Part shown: positions 52,612 through 61,856 of the stretch, piece by piece
Numbering within the stretch: the first letter of the stretch is position 1
Layout of the letters: each line of letters starts with the position of its first letter
Origin: Acidobacteriota bacterium
Lineage (GTDB): Bacteria > Acidobacteriota > Terriglobia > Versatilivoradales > Versatilivoraceae
Length of the DNA: 64,000 nucleotides
Assembly (NCBI GenBank): GCA_028875575.1
Contig: JAPPDF010000067.1
Coordinates: 1 to 64,000 of the forward strand
Direction of reading: 5' to 3'
Notes under the pieces: generated by a model
What the model was told of the DNA's origin: nothing
The model's input: only the letters and a program-made list of their open reading frames with translations
The model's database searches: none
Translations under genes and position numbers: made by a program

Positions 52612-53607
52612 TTACCGCCGCAGACTCCACTTGGGTGTGACGCCGGGATTGGCGCAGGCATCGGGCCAACGCCCCTCCCCCAGTCGAATCAGGGTCTCCA
52701 CCGACAGGCGCCAGAAGGAGTCCTTGCTGACGTCGGAACAGCCGGCCACGTGAGGGGTAAGGACCACGTTCTCCATTTCCAGCAGAGGACTGGTGGGAGC
52801 CAGGGGTTCCGGTTCGAAGACGTCCAGGCCTGCCGCCGCGATCCAACCGTGCTGCAAAGCCCGGATCAGGGCCTGCTCGTCGACGACCGGTCCCCGGCAG
52901 GTGTTGATGAGCACGGACTCCGACTTCATCGACCGCAACTGTGCTTCACCGATCAGGTGCCGGGTTCCCGAACTCAGGGGTGTGTGTAGGGAGACGAAAT
53001 CGGATTGGGAGAGCAGGCTCTCCATCTCGACCGGACGGACGCCCTCGGCCCTGATCACCTCCGGTTCGAGCAAGGGATCGCAGGCCAGCATCCGCAGCTT
53101 GAAACCCTGCATCTTGCGAGCCACGCTGCGGGCGATGCGGCCGAAGCCGATCAGGCCCAGGGTGTTTCCCCGCAGATGCCAGCGATGAATGTGCTCGCGG
53201 CGTTCCCAGCGCCCCGCTCTCAGGGCGCGATCGTGGGGCACGATCTGGCGGATCACGGCAAACAGCAGACCGATGGCATGGTCGGCCACTTCGTCGAAGA
53301 CGGCGGTGGGGGTGTGGGCCACGATGACGCCCTGACGGGTGGCCGCCTCCACCGGAACGTTGTCGAAACCGCTTCCTGTCCTCAGGATGGCTCCACAGCG
53401 CGACAGCTTTTGCAGGCGTTCGGCAGTGATGACCGGATTCCCGTAGAGCCAGACCACATCGGCATCGGCCGCCGCTCCCAACAGCTCCTCTCCGCATGTA
53501 CAGGGGTGAATCCGCAAGTCCACCCCCGCCTGCTGCAGGTCCTGTTTGACCCAGGAAGGCACCGGAACTCCGTCCGCCTCCACGTAGACAACGGTTAGGG
53601 GTTTCAC
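52612..53607 (-). CDS. CtBP-type D-2-hydroxyacid dehydrogenase
   Basis: 331-residue NAD-dependent dehydrogenase of the D-2-hydroxyacid family, most like the C-terminal-binding-protein/phosphoglycerate dehydrogenase branch. GFGRIARSVA near residue 155 is the NAD loop; the arginine is in INTCRGPVVDE, the glutamate in DVFEPEPL and the histidine in TPHVAGC. The start is a GTG at 53607 after GGAGGAGG. A good promoter lies about 200 bases upstream. It stands alone. It shares the fold but not close identity with the dehydrogenase at 23.2 kb. Confidence 0.88.
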   Translation of the reverse strand: MKPLTVVYVEADGVPVPSWVKQDLQQAGVDLRIHPCTCGEELLGAAADADVVWLYGNPVITAERLQKLSRCGAILRTGSGFDNVPVEAATRQGVIVAHTPTAVFDEVADHAIGLLFAVIRQIVPHDRALRAGRWERREHIHRWHLRGNTLGLIGFGRIARSVARKMQGFKLRMLACDPLLEPEVIRAEGVRPVEMESLLSQSDFVSLHTPLSSGTRHLIGEAQLRSMKSESVLINTCRGPVVDEQALIRALQHGWIAAAGLDVFEPEPLAPTSPLLEMENVVLTPHVAGCSDVSKDSFWRLSVETLIRLGEGRWPDACANPGVTPKWSLRR

Positions 53608-53805
53608 GGGGCTACCTCCTCCAGATACAGCCAAACCGGGGCGGGTAGACCAGGCGTTCCATCGGGAAAGCCTTGTCCCGGTCGGGCATCGGATTCAAAG
53701 CGGGGATGGCGATCTGCACCGGCCGGAGGCGTGAGCCTCAAACCGCCCTGCCGGCTTGTCCTTGGAAACTCAGGGCTGCGGGACCACCTGCCTGTTGCGG
53801 CCCGA

Positions 53806-53834
53806 CTTATAGCATGATCACCCGGGAGGCTCAA
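53806..53834 (-). promoter_or_regulatory. Promoter of CtBP-type dehydrogenase
   Basis: TTGAGC (53829-53834) and TATAAG (53806-53811) with a 17-base spacer on the minus strand. The leader would be about 190 bases. I see no riboswitch-like structure that I can name in it. Confidence 0.5.
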
Positions 53835-53847
53835 GGTCTATCGGCCT

Positions 53848-53875
53848 TTGGAAATCCAGCGGGACAGCGTACAAT
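53848..53875 (+). promoter_or_regulatory. Promoter of FG-GAP repeat gene
   Basis: TTGGAA (53848-53853) and TACAAT (53870-53875) with a 16-base spacer on the + strand, about 157 bases upstream of the ATG. It is back to back with the promoter of the dehydrogenase gene; the 53608-54038 region holds no other recognised gene. Confidence 0.45.
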
Positions 53876-54038
53876 GACGGGCCGTGGCCCGGGGGAATCC
53901 GGGAACACGCCAGGTCCGCCGGGGTCGGAATAGCGTCCCCAGCAAGCGCCTGTTCTCCGAAGGCCGGCCAGTTTCGCATCGGCCGAGCCTGTGGACGTCC
54001 CGGCGCCCGGGTCAAGCCATTTGGAGTTGGAGGAAGCG

Positions 54039-56921
54039 ATGAAATCACCAAAGCCATTCCGTTTACACAGCCGACTCGGCTCCGCCTGGTGGATGCTGGC
54101 AGGAGTTCTGGTTGCAGTTCCCTGGTCGCTTCACTCCTCGGAGCCACCTTCGGCGCTGGTTTGGCGTGAACACACCTTTGAGGATTTCGCCGACGGCCGA
54201 CTGGGCGACGGCGGGGCCAACACCTACGTCTCGGCTCGAGGCCGGGTCCAACTGGTGAACAGTTGGGATCTGAACCAGGACGGCTACCTGGACCTGGTGT
54301 TTTCCAATACCCATCCCCACCGGGAGGCGATGGATGCGGCCATCTACTGGGGCAACGGCAAGGACTTCGACGGTTCGCGCCGCTCCTTCGTCCCCAACGA
54401 CGGCGCCCAAAATGCCGCTGCCGCCGACCTGGACGGGGACGGTCAGATGGACCTGGTCCTGGCCAACTACACCAACGGGACCTGGGACGGCATGGATTCA
54501 TATGTCTATTACGGCGGCATCCAGGAGCTCGAGGCGCGCAAGGACGAATCTCAATGGGGCTTTCATCCCTTCGCCCGCAAGGTGACGCTGCCCAGCCGGG
54601 CCGCCCAGCACGCGGCCGTGGAGGATCTCAACAAGGACGGCTTCCCCGACATCGTTTTCGCTTTCTCGGCCGGTTTCTGGGAATATCGGGCCGCCACCGG
54701 AGGGTATGAGTCTCCCTCCAGAATCTACTGGGGCTCGGCCAACGGCTACAGCGGTGATCACCAGACCGACCTTCCGGCCCTGGGCGCCTCCTCGGTCGTT
54801 ATCGGGGACTTGAACCGGGACAATTGGCCCGACATCGTGCTGGCCAACCAGGGACGGGACGGCAATCCCGACGTGGACTCCTACGTCTACTGGGGCGGGG
54901 CCAAGGGGTTCGACGCCGCTCGCCGGACCAGCCTGCCCACCCACCAGGCCAACTGGGTGACTCTGGGGGACGTGAACAACGACGGGCGCCCGGACATCGT
55001 CTTCGCCAACGGCACGGGTCCCGTCTCCTTTGCCTACCTCAATGGCGCCAAGGGATTCAAGCCCGACCGGCGGCTGGAGCTGGCCACAAGCAACGCCAAA
55101 GCCTGCGCCGTGGCCGATCTGAACCGGGACGGCCGCAACGACGTCTTCTTTACCAACCACCACACCAGCAACAACCGTCTGACCCATTCCTACCTCTATT
55201 GGGGAGGGGAGAAGGGTTTCAGCGACGGGAGCCGGCAGGAATTCGAGACGGTGGGAGCCTGGGGAGTATCGGTGGCCGACCTGAACCACGACCAATTTCC
55301 CGAGATCATCGTCTCCAACTACAAGGAGCACTTTTCCTTCGACGTGCCCTCAGTCATTCTCTGGAACTCGGAGGGCACCTTTTCCGATGTTCGCCGCACC
55401 TCCCTCTTCACTCAGGGCGCGGTCGGCAACCTGGTCTCGGACTTCAACAAGGACGGCCATCCCGACCTGCTGTTCATGAACACCGTGTCCCGCTCCCGGG
55501 GGGGCGTGGTCCCCACCTACATCTACTGGGGCAACCGAGAGGGCCGGTATACGCCCGAAGACCGCCTTTCACTCCCCTCGGTCGACCCCTACGAGTGGGC
55601 CGCCGCCGACCTGAACGACGACGGCTGGGTCGACTTCCTGGTCTCCAACTTCGGGGAAACCGTCCGCTGGCGCCAGGAAAGCTATATCTACTGGGGGAGT
55701 TCCGAGGGCTTTTCGGTCGATAGCCGCTCGGCCCTCATGGGCGTGGGCAGCGCCGGGGCCTCCATCGCGGACCTGGACCAGGACGGTCACCTGGACGTCA
55801 TCCTCAGCAACTCTCCCCGGCCGGAAGACGGAGTCAAGGGAGCTTTCATCTATTGGGGGAATCCGGAGGGGTTTGTGGTGACCCAGCGGAGCGAAGTTCC
55901 CGGCGGAGGCACCTCCACCGTGGCCGATCTCAACCTGGACGGCAGGCCCGACCTGGTCTTCGGAGGCGGCGAGGGGGTGGGAATCTTCTGGAACGACGGC
56001 AGTCGCGAATTTTCCGAGAGCCGCAAGACCCTGATCCCCGACAGCAAGGGAATGCACGGATCCGAGGTGGCCGATGTCAATCGGGACTCTTATCTGGACG
56101 TGATCCTGACTCGGGGCGGTTCGCTGGGGAAACGCCAGACCACCGGTTTCGTCTATTGGGGGAATCCCAGCGGGGAATACAAGAGCGAGGATAGGCTCGA
56201 GTTCGCCACCGAGGGACTCATCACCCTGACGGTGGGCGACGTGAACCAGGACGGCTGGCTGGATTTCATCTGCCCCAGCTACAACACGGGCTCCAGCCGG
56301 GCCACCATGACCAAGATCTACCTGGGGGGACCGGACGGCATCAGCTCCGACCGCATGTTCGAGCTACCCAGCAACGCCGGAACCGGCAGCATGGTGGCCG
56401 ACTTCAACCGCGACGGCTACGCGGATATCCTCATTATTTGCCACCGGTCCGAGGGCGATCCCAACCGGATCGGATCCTTCGGCGACCACTTGACCGATTC
56501 CTATCTCTACTGGGGTAGTCCGGAGGGTTTCCGAGCCGATCATCGCCTGGAGATCCCCGTGCGCGGCCCCCACTTCGATTCGGTGGTGGATCTCGGCAAC
56601 ATCTATGATCGACGCCACGAGTTCACCTATATCTCGTCGGCCTTCAACTATGGCGACCGGAAGCCCGCCGACCTTGCCTGGCGGGGGCAAACGCCCCATG
56701 GAAGCAGCCTCCGCTTTCAGATTCGAACCGCCGCGGACGAGCAGGACCTGGAAAAGGCTCGCTGGGAAGGACCTGCCGGCCCCGGGTCCCACTTCGAGCA
56801 CTCTTCGGCCCTGGCGGACCGTCCCGAGGGCCACGGCTGGATCCAGTACCGGGCCTTCCTGAATACTCCGCACGGCGCGGTCTCGCCCATCCTGGAGGAG
56901 GTTGCCCTCACCTTTCGCTAG
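54039..56921 (+). CDS. FG-GAP/VCBS repeat exported protein
   Basis: 960-residue exported protein (signal anchor about residues 15-33). I count fourteen FG-GAP type calcium-binding loops of the form D-L/V-N-x-D-G-x-x-D, from DLNQDGYLDLV to DFNRDGYADIL, each in a unit of 50-60 residues that also repeats a YxYWG tryptophan motif. The layout predicts a beta-propeller or series of propellers binding Ca2+, as in adhesins and carbohydrate-binding surface proteins. No catalytic motif or ASPIC/UnbV tail is seen. ATG at 54039 lies six bases after GGAGGAAG. Confidence 0.85.
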   Translation: MKSPKPFRLHSRLGSAWWMLAGVLVAVPWSLHSSEPPSALVWREHTFEDFADGRLGDGGANTYVSARGRVQLVNSWDLNQDGYLDLVFSNTHPHREAMDAAIYWGNGKDFDGSRRSFVPNDGAQNAAAADLDGDGQMDLVLANYTNGTWDGMDSYVYYGGIQELEARKDESQWGFHPFARKVTLPSRAAQHAAVEDLNKDGFPDIVFAFSAGFWEYRAATGGYESPSRIYWGSANGYSGDHQTDLPALGASSVVIGDLNRDNWPDIVLANQGRDGNPDVDSYVYWGGAKGFDAARRTSLPTHQANWVTLGDVNNDGRPDIVFANGTGPVSFAYLNGAKGFKPDRRLELATSNAKACAVADLNRDGRNDVFFTNHHTSNNRLTHSYLYWGGEKGFSDGSRQEFETVGAWGVSVADLNHDQFPEIIVSNYKEHFSFDVPSVILWNSEGTFSDVRRTSLFTQGAVGNLVSDFNKDGHPDLLFMNTVSRSRGGVVPTYIYWGNREGRYTPEDRLSLPSVDPYEWAAADLNDDGWVDFLVSNFGETVRWRQESYIYWGSSEGFSVDSRSALMGVGSAGASIADLDQDGHLDVILSNSPRPEDGVKGAFIYWGNPEGFVVTQRSEVPGGGTSTVADLNLDGRPDLVFGGGEGVGIFWNDGSREFSESRKTLIPDSKGMHGSEVADVNRDSYLDVILTRGGSLGKRQTTGFVYWGNPSGEYKSEDRLEFATEGLITLTVGDVNQDGWLDFICPSYNTGSSRATMTKIYLGGPDGISSDRMFELPSNAGTGSMVADFNRDGYADILIICHRSEGDPNRIGSFGDHLTDSYLYWGSPEGFRADHRLEIPVRGPHFDSVVDLGNIYDRRHEFTYISSAFNYGDRKPADLAWRGQTPHGSSLRFQIRTAADEQDLEKARWEGPAGPGSHFEHSSALADRPEGHGWIQYRAFLNTPHGAVSPILEEVALTFR

Positions 56922-56951
56922 GAAGATCGCCGGCGGTAGCGATCCTGCCCC

Positions 56952-57743
56952 TCACTCGTCCCAGGTGCCGCGGGCGTTGATGCCGCCGTCGACGCACACG
57001 TATTCGCCGGTCATGAAGGACGCCCGATCGCTCACCAGGAAGACCAGCACGTTGGCGATCTCCTCCGGACCGGCTGTCCGACCCAGCGGATGGGCCGCGC
57101 CCAGCTTGGCTCTCAGCTCAGCCACGTCCCCGCCCGAGGCTTCAAAGGCCTCCTGCTGCAGGGGCGTGTCGACGCCGCCGGGACAGATGGCCAGCACCCG
57201 GATGTTGTCGACGGCAAAATCCAGGGCCAGGTTGCGGGTCAGGGAGAGAATGCCCCCCTTGCTGGCCGCGTAGGCCGGGACCTTCTTCATGGACTGCAGG
57301 CCCTGGACGCTGGCCATGTTGACGATCACGCCTCCAGCCCGAAGTCTCATTTGCGGAATGGCGAACTTGGACATCAGGAAGAAGCTCTTGAGATTGACGT
57401 CGATGATCCGATCCCAGAGCGCCTCCGGGGTGTCCACGGCATTGACGTAGGAGCTCGGCGGCTGGATTCCGACGTTGTTGACCAGAATGTCGACTCCCCC
57501 AAAGGTTTGGGCGGCATAGTCAACCACCTGGGCCGCCTCGCCGGAGTCGGCCACGTCTGCCGCCGCCGCCTGGACCACCAGCCCCTCTTCCTCGGCCATG
57601 GCCAGCAGTTCCCGGTTGGCCGCCTGATCGATATCGGCAAACACGACCGAGGCTCCCTCCCGACCCAGCCCCAGCGTGCAGGCGCGGCCGATGCCCTTGG
57701 CACCGCCGGTCACGATAGCCACCTTGCCTTTCAATCCGTCCAT
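56952..57743 (-). CDS. SDR family dehydrogenase
   Basis: 263-residue short-chain dehydrogenase. GGAKGIGRA near residue 13 binds the nucleotide, NNVGIQ near 90 is the structural motif, the catalytic serine is in NMASVQG near 145, and YAASK near 160 has the Tyr-Lys pair. GGVDTPL and VDGGI near the end are typical. The family includes glucose and 3-hydroxybutyrate dehydrogenases; the substrate cannot be told. The ATG follows GGAGG by six bases. It is convergent with the FG-GAP gene, separated by 30 bases. Confidence 0.88.
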   Translation of the reverse strand: MDGLKGKVAIVTGGAKGIGRACTLGLGREGASVVFADIDQAANRELLAMAEEEGLVVQAAAADVADSGEAAQVVDYAAQTFGGVDILVNNVGIQPPSSYVNAVDTPEALWDRIIDVNLKSFFLMSKFAIPQMRLRAGGVIVNMASVQGLQSMKKVPAYAASKGGILSLTRNLALDFAVDNIRVLAICPGGVDTPLQQEAFEASGGDVAELRAKLGAAHPLGRTAGPEEIANVLVFLVSDRASFMTGEYVCVDGGINARGTWDE

Positions 57744-57761
57744 GGAATGCCTCCTCTCATC

Positions 57762-58457
57762 TCATTGTAAGATCTCCCCCGGTGGGAGCGCCGGATCCCC
57801 CGGCGCCCCTCTCGGGCCGGAACTCTCGTCAACTTCCGGAATCAGGACGAGCCGGAACCGGACCTCCAATTCATCCTTCACCCGAATGGCGCCGGCGAAG
57901 GTACTCACCGGTTGAATGCCAAACAAGGTCTGCTTGAAGCGAGCCCTGCCCTTTACACGCATCCCGCCTGGCCTGCGTTCCAGTTGGCCGCGAACGGCGA
58001 GAGGACGGGTGGTCCCGCGAAGAGTCAGGTGACCACGCAGAACAAAATCGCCCTCATGAATTTCCATCTGCCGGGAGTCGAACCGGATCAGCGGGTGCCG
58101 AATGCTATGCAGAACTTGCTGGCTCTGCATCACCCTTTGGACTTCCGCGCGCTGGTCCTCGGCCAGTTCGGAATCCAGCACCTGAAGCTGCACCGCCTTG
58201 AAGCTGAGCTGAACGGTGTTTTGCTCGGGCGTGGCCGGATCGAAAGAGACCCGCCCCGAGGCCACCGGAGCACGGATCAGATGTCGGTGACCAAAACGGC
58301 CCAGCAGTCCGTCAGTACCCAGATGAATGGAAACCCGGCTTTGTTTAGGGTCCACCAGGTAGCGGGCACCCTGAGCAACCGGGTCCGAACCGGATGAAGC
58401 CAACCCGGCCGCCAGCAACGCAACCCGGCAAACCACCAACGCAGCCGGCAGGATCAT
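57762..58457 (-). CDS. YceI-like lipid-binding protein
   Basis: 231-residue protein of the YceI/lipocalin-like fold, with an N-terminal hydrophobic export segment (about 1-22). YLVDPKQSRVSIHLGTDG, FGHRHLIRAPVASGRVSFDP and LRGHLTLRGTTRPLAVRGQL are the family strands, and the last part KQTLFGIQPVSTFAGAIRVKDELEVRFRL closes the barrel. Such proteins bind isoprenoids or other amphiphiles in the periplasm. The extra C-terminal tail of about 25 residues is Pro/Gly rich. It lies 18 bases upstream of the SDR gene on the same strand. Confidence 0.8.
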   Translation of the reverse strand: MILPAALVVCRVALLAAGLASSGSDPVAQGARYLVDPKQSRVSIHLGTDGLLGRFGHRHLIRAPVASGRVSFDPATPEQNTVQLSFKAVQLQVLDSELAEDQRAEVQRVMQSQQVLHSIRHPLIRFDSRQMEIHEGDFVLRGHLTLRGTTRPLAVRGQLERRPGGMRVKGRARFKQTLFGIQPVSTFAGAIRVKDELEVRFRLVLIPEVDESSGPRGAPGDPALPPGEILQ

Positions 58458-58527
58458 CTTCTATGCCCGTTACAGTGGCAAGGGCCCGACCGTCCGATTG
58501 CGGGAGCTTGTTCCGGTTCGGTCCGCC

Positions 58528-58929
58528 TCATGGTTTTTGGGGGCGTTTGCTTTCCAGGTAGGAGGCAAAGCGGGGAACCGACACGCGCGCGCGTTCGTGC
58601 CAGCCTTCCGCGATCTTCTCGACTTCGTCGAAGGCTTCAAGCTGAAACCGGATTCTCCGCCCCGCGACCTCGACGATCCGGGTCTTCAGGGTGACTTTCA
58701 TGCCCAACGGGGTGGGGGCCAGGTGTTTCAGATCCATGGCCGTTCCCACCGTTTCTTCATCCTGTTGCAGCAACGGGGCCGCTGCCTGACGGGAGGCCAT
58801 CTCCAGCCACATGATCAGGGAGGGAGTCGAGAGCACGGGTTGGACCCCGGGACCCATGAAGCCGATGCACACCGGCTCGGTGACCACCTGAGTCTGCTCC
58901 AACCGAATATTCTGTTCAGGATTTGCCAT
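58528..58929 (-). CDS. Thioesterase family protein
   Basis: 133-residue hotdog-fold protein, most like the fluoroacetyl-CoA/acyl-CoA thioesterase group. STPSLIMWLEMASRQAAAPLL near residue 40-60 and VGTAMDLKHLAPTPLGMKVTLKTRIVEV are the helix and strands of the fold; the Thr and the Glu and His of MWLEMA and DLKHLAP are candidate active-site residues. It would hydrolyse an acyl-CoA. The ATG at 58929 follows AGGA; a longer start would add ten residues. It lies 70 bases upstream of the YceI-like gene. Confidence 0.72.
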   Translation of the reverse strand: MANPEQNIRLEQTQVVTEPVCIGFMGPGVQPVLSTPSLIMWLEMASRQAAAPLLQQDEETVGTAMDLKHLAPTPLGMKVTLKTRIVEVAGRRIRFQLEAFDEVEKIAEGWHERARVSVPRFASYLESKRPQKP

Positions 58930-59003
58930 GGGTCCTAGCCCGGGGCAGGTGCAAATCAACGGTCCAAAGGCCGCCCGGAATTCCTCCGAAGGCCCGCCCG
59001 GCT

Positions 59004-60020
59004 CTATTGGGAGGGTAATTGATATCCCGGTTTTTTGGTCCTGACCCGCTGGAGCTTGTCCCCCGAAGTGATGTAGAGCGTCTTGATCTCTTTTCCGCGG
59101 CCAAAACCCACGTTGGTCGGCAGATCGGGCGTACGAAGATAGTCGAGTTCCTTGCCCTCGGGAGAGTAGACGTAGATGCCGGGACGAGTCTGATCCCGAA
59201 CCGCCACATAGAGGTTCCCCTCCGCATCCACCACCAGTCCGTCGGGTCCGTCCTGCGGATAGTAGTCCACCAGCGTCTTCCTGAAGGTCGCAGTTCCCTC
59301 GGCACTCAGGTCGTAGGCCAACAGGGCCATTCTTCCCTTGTGGAAAGGAACGTCCTGCGAAAATTGGAAGATGTCGAAGTTGCCGTTGTCGTTGGACACC
59401 ACGTAGAGCGTCTTCTGGTCAGGCGAGACGCAGACTCCATTGGGTTTTCCCGCATCGGTGATGATCTGATGAATCGATCCGTCCGGGTCGATCCGGTAGA
59501 CAGCCATCACTCCCTGCTCCAGGGGCTCGTGGCCGACATAGCGGGGATCGGAGAAGTAGATCCGACCCTTGAGATCGATGCTGATGTCGTTGGGGGCATT
59601 GAACTGTCGCCCGTTATAGAAATTCCCGATGATCACGCTCTTGCCGGTTTTCATGTCCGTCCGAGTGACACGCCGCCCCCCGAAGTCGGCCCCTTCGGCC
59701 ACGATCATGTTCCCCCGGGCATCGAACTTGATGCCGTTGGACATGCCGCTGGGGGATCGATAGACGCTGACTTCACCCGTCTTGGGGTCGTACTTCATGA
59801 TGTGCCCCGCTTGCATACCCGCGGTGCGGGTAAAGGTGATGTCGCTGAAATAGATGGTGCCGTCGGGCGCGGCTGCCGCTCCCTCGGTAAGGACCCCGCC
59901 GGTGAACAGGGTCTCCAGGCTGTCGTACTCAAAATAGGCGGACTCGCCGGCGGCGACAGCCCCCCCGGCATGATGGATCATCGCCACCGACAAAATCAGA
60001 AACTGAACGGTTCGAAGCAT
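59004..60020 (-). CDS. SMP-30/gluconolactonase family protein
   Basis: 338-residue exported protein (signal peptide about residues 1-24) of the SMP-30/gluconolactonase six-bladed propeller family. The metal ligands are likely the glutamate in VLTEGAA, the asparagines in FNAPNDIS and PNGVCVS, and the aspartate in DGPDGLVVD. It would hydrolyse a sugar lactone, or serve as a sugar-binding protein, in the periplasm. The ATG follows GGAGGAAGG. It lies 74 bases upstream of the thioesterase gene. Confidence 0.85.
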   Translation of the reverse strand: MLRTVQFLILSVAMIHHAGGAVAAGESAYFEYDSLETLFTGGVLTEGAAAAPDGTIYFSDITFTRTAGMQAGHIMKYDPKTGEVSVYRSPSGMSNGIKFDARGNMIVAEGADFGGRRVTRTDMKTGKSVIIGNFYNGRQFNAPNDISIDLKGRIYFSDPRYVGHEPLEQGVMAVYRIDPDGSIHQIITDAGKPNGVCVSPDQKTLYVVSNDNGNFDIFQFSQDVPFHKGRMALLAYDLSAEGTATFRKTLVDYYPQDGPDGLVVDAEGNLYVAVRDQTRPGIYVYSPEGKELDYLRTPDLPTNVGFGRGKEIKTLYITSGDKLQRVRTKKPGYQLPSQ

Positions 60021-60240
60021 CGGTTCACCTTCCTCCAGGCTGGAACGACCTCATGACAGTTATCGAAACGGTGCCGGGTATTCTATCAACCTCTGTCAAA
60101 CGGCTCGGACAATCGCCCCTGCTCCTCCTGCGCCTCTCTTTTTTTGAAGGAAAGCTCCGCGGACGCGATAGAATAAACAAGCGAATCCTCTAGCAGCAGT
60201 GTTCACTTTCTTACGACTGGTCCTTTCCGTGAGGATCGAG

Positions 60241-61254
60241 GTGAGCTTGACCACCCGTCCCCCAAGATCAGCGGCGCTTGGAGTCGTTCTGGCCCTCTGC
60301 CTCGGGGGCTTGGGCATGCCGGCTTTCTGCAGTGCGACGGCTCTCCAGAAGTCTCAAAAACCCTCGAAACCCCAACTCAAGCGGCGGTCTCGCCTGGAGA
60401 TCCTGCAAACGCTCGTCAAGTCGAGGCGTTGGGACCAGGCCGAGAGGGTGGCCACCCGGCTCCTGGCGGGCTCCCCCCACAATCCGCAGGCCTTGTTCCT
60501 GGCGGGGATGGTCCAGTTTCGACAGGCCCGCTATGACCGCGCCATTCCCCATCTGAAGAGAGCTCAGGACCTTCGGCCCGAAATTCCAGGTCTGGGCAAG
60601 ACTCTGGCCATCTGCTACTTCTCGTCCAGGCAGCACCGGATGTTCGAGTCCCAAATGGAGCAGGCCTTCCTCCAGACCCCCACCGATCCCGAGCTTTCAT
60701 TCTTCTGGGGACTCCACCAGACATCAGTGAACGATAACCCCCAGGCCGCCGTCAGGGCTTTCGACAACGCTCTCCAACACAGACCCAGCTACGTTCAGGC
60801 CCTCTACCATCGAGGCCGCGCCTTCCAGAAAATGGGTCGAAAGGACAGGGCTCGCCAAGACTTCGAGGCAAGCATCGCCCTCATCGAGCAAACCTTCTTT
60901 CGAGGCTACAGCTATCCCTATCAGAGCATGGCCCGCCTGTTGCTGGAAGACTCGCCCAAGGGGGCCCTTCGCTTTGCCCTGAAATCGGTGGAAGCCCAGC
61001 CAAGGCTGAAGAACACCCACATCCTGGTCGGAGAAATCCACTGGCGCCTGGGCCAATTCAGGAAGGCTGCCCAGGCGTTTGAGGACGCCACCTACCTGGA
61101 CCCGGAGGATTCCCGGCTGCACTACTGGCTACATCTCCTCTACCAGCGGCTGGGAAGAAAGAAAGCCTCGAAAACGGCACTGGTGGAGTTTCACCGGTTG
61201 AATCCGTCCGGGAGCGGCATCTCGCAACCCGCCACGCCCGTGGCCACTCCCTGA
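60241..61254 (+). CDS. TPR-repeat exported protein
   Basis: 337-residue protein with a signal peptide (about residues 8-32) followed by at least five tetratricopeptide-like helical pairs between about 50 and 315, for example AQALYHRGRAFQKMGRKDRARQDFEA and VGEIHWRLGQFRKAAQAFEDATYLDPED. It probably acts as a protein-interaction scaffold outside the cytoplasm. I chose the GTG at 60241 after GAGGATCGAG; the frame is open to a GTG at 60199. TTGAAG and TAGAAT at 60144 and 60169 have too long a spacer (19) to be a convincing promoter. Confidence 0.75.
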   Translation: MSLTTRPPRSAALGVVLALCLGGLGMPAFCSATALQKSQKPSKPQLKRRSRLEILQTLVKSRRWDQAERVATRLLAGSPHNPQALFLAGMVQFRQARYDRAIPHLKRAQDLRPEIPGLGKTLAICYFSSRQHRMFESQMEQAFLQTPTDPELSFFWGLHQTSVNDNPQAAVRAFDNALQHRPSYVQALYHRGRAFQKMGRKDRARQDFEASIALIEQTFFRGYSYPYQSMARLLLEDSPKGALRFALKSVEAQPRLKNTHILVGEIHWRLGQFRKAAQAFEDATYLDPEDSRLHYWLHLLYQRLGRKKASKTALVEFHRLNPSGSGISQPATPVATP

Positions 61255-61819
61255 ATCCTTCCAATGGGCTTATGCCCCGGCTTACGTGCTGGCGCCGCTT
61301 CGCGGCTCCACTCCAACCGCCGGAGTTGCCGTCCGCACATCCGATAGTTCAAATGTCCCTGCCCCCCGCAGTGTCGTGGGTTCGGGGAGAGCTGCGGAGT
61401 TGCGGTTGGAGTCGTTTACCCGTTGCCGCCGTCGAGACTTTTTCAAAGGGAAAGCTGAGCTTCAACACGCTGGGGATCGGAAATCCCTTCTCCGGGATCT
61501 GGCTCAAACAGCGCAAGAATCGTACGAAATGGTGGGTGGCGGCATCACCGCTTTGCCTGATCGCGAATGGAACCATTGGGTTTTCGCAATAGTTCGAAAG
61601 CGGCGGCAGGATCTTTTCCGAGCGCGCCCAGGAACAGCGCGGACCCCCTGCAAAATTGAGAAAAGCCGACTCGGTTTCCCGCCTTCCCGGAGGGGAGGCC
61701 CATTCAGAATGACTTGATCGTCCAACCAAGTCCCATAGTGTATATAACTGACTTATCTACAGTATTTTATGAGCATGATTGAGCATCCATCCATTCCCGT
61801 AGCGTTCCCCACCGTACCC
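61255..61819. other. Intergenic region with partial palindromic repeat
   Basis: No gene is recognised; frames here have no SD and odd composition. 61350-61408 resembles 22885-22940 (CCCGCAGTGTCGTGGGTTCGGGGAGAGCTGCGGAGTTGCGGTTGG against the inverted repeat copy B flank), so it is a partial third copy of that repeat family. GGCGCCGCTTCGCGGC at about 61291-61306 is another of its stem-loops. No tRNA that could serve as an integrase target was found. Confidence 0.45.
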
Positions 61820-61849
61820 TTGCATCCCCCCTATTGCGGTGAGTATAAT
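61820..61849 (+). promoter_or_regulatory. Promoter of integrase gene
   Basis: TTGCAT (61820-61825) and TATAAT (61844-61849) with an 18-base spacer. A start about seven bases after the -10 box would fall on or next to the ATG at 61857, so the transcript may be leaderless. The hexamers are seen; the rest is inference. Confidence 0.5.
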
Positions 61850-61856
61850 GGTGGGT

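Noticed and set aside
61286-61717. Short + strand frame in the region before the integrase
   Set aside because: No SD, rare-codon-rich and overlapping a palindromic repeat fragment. No family match.
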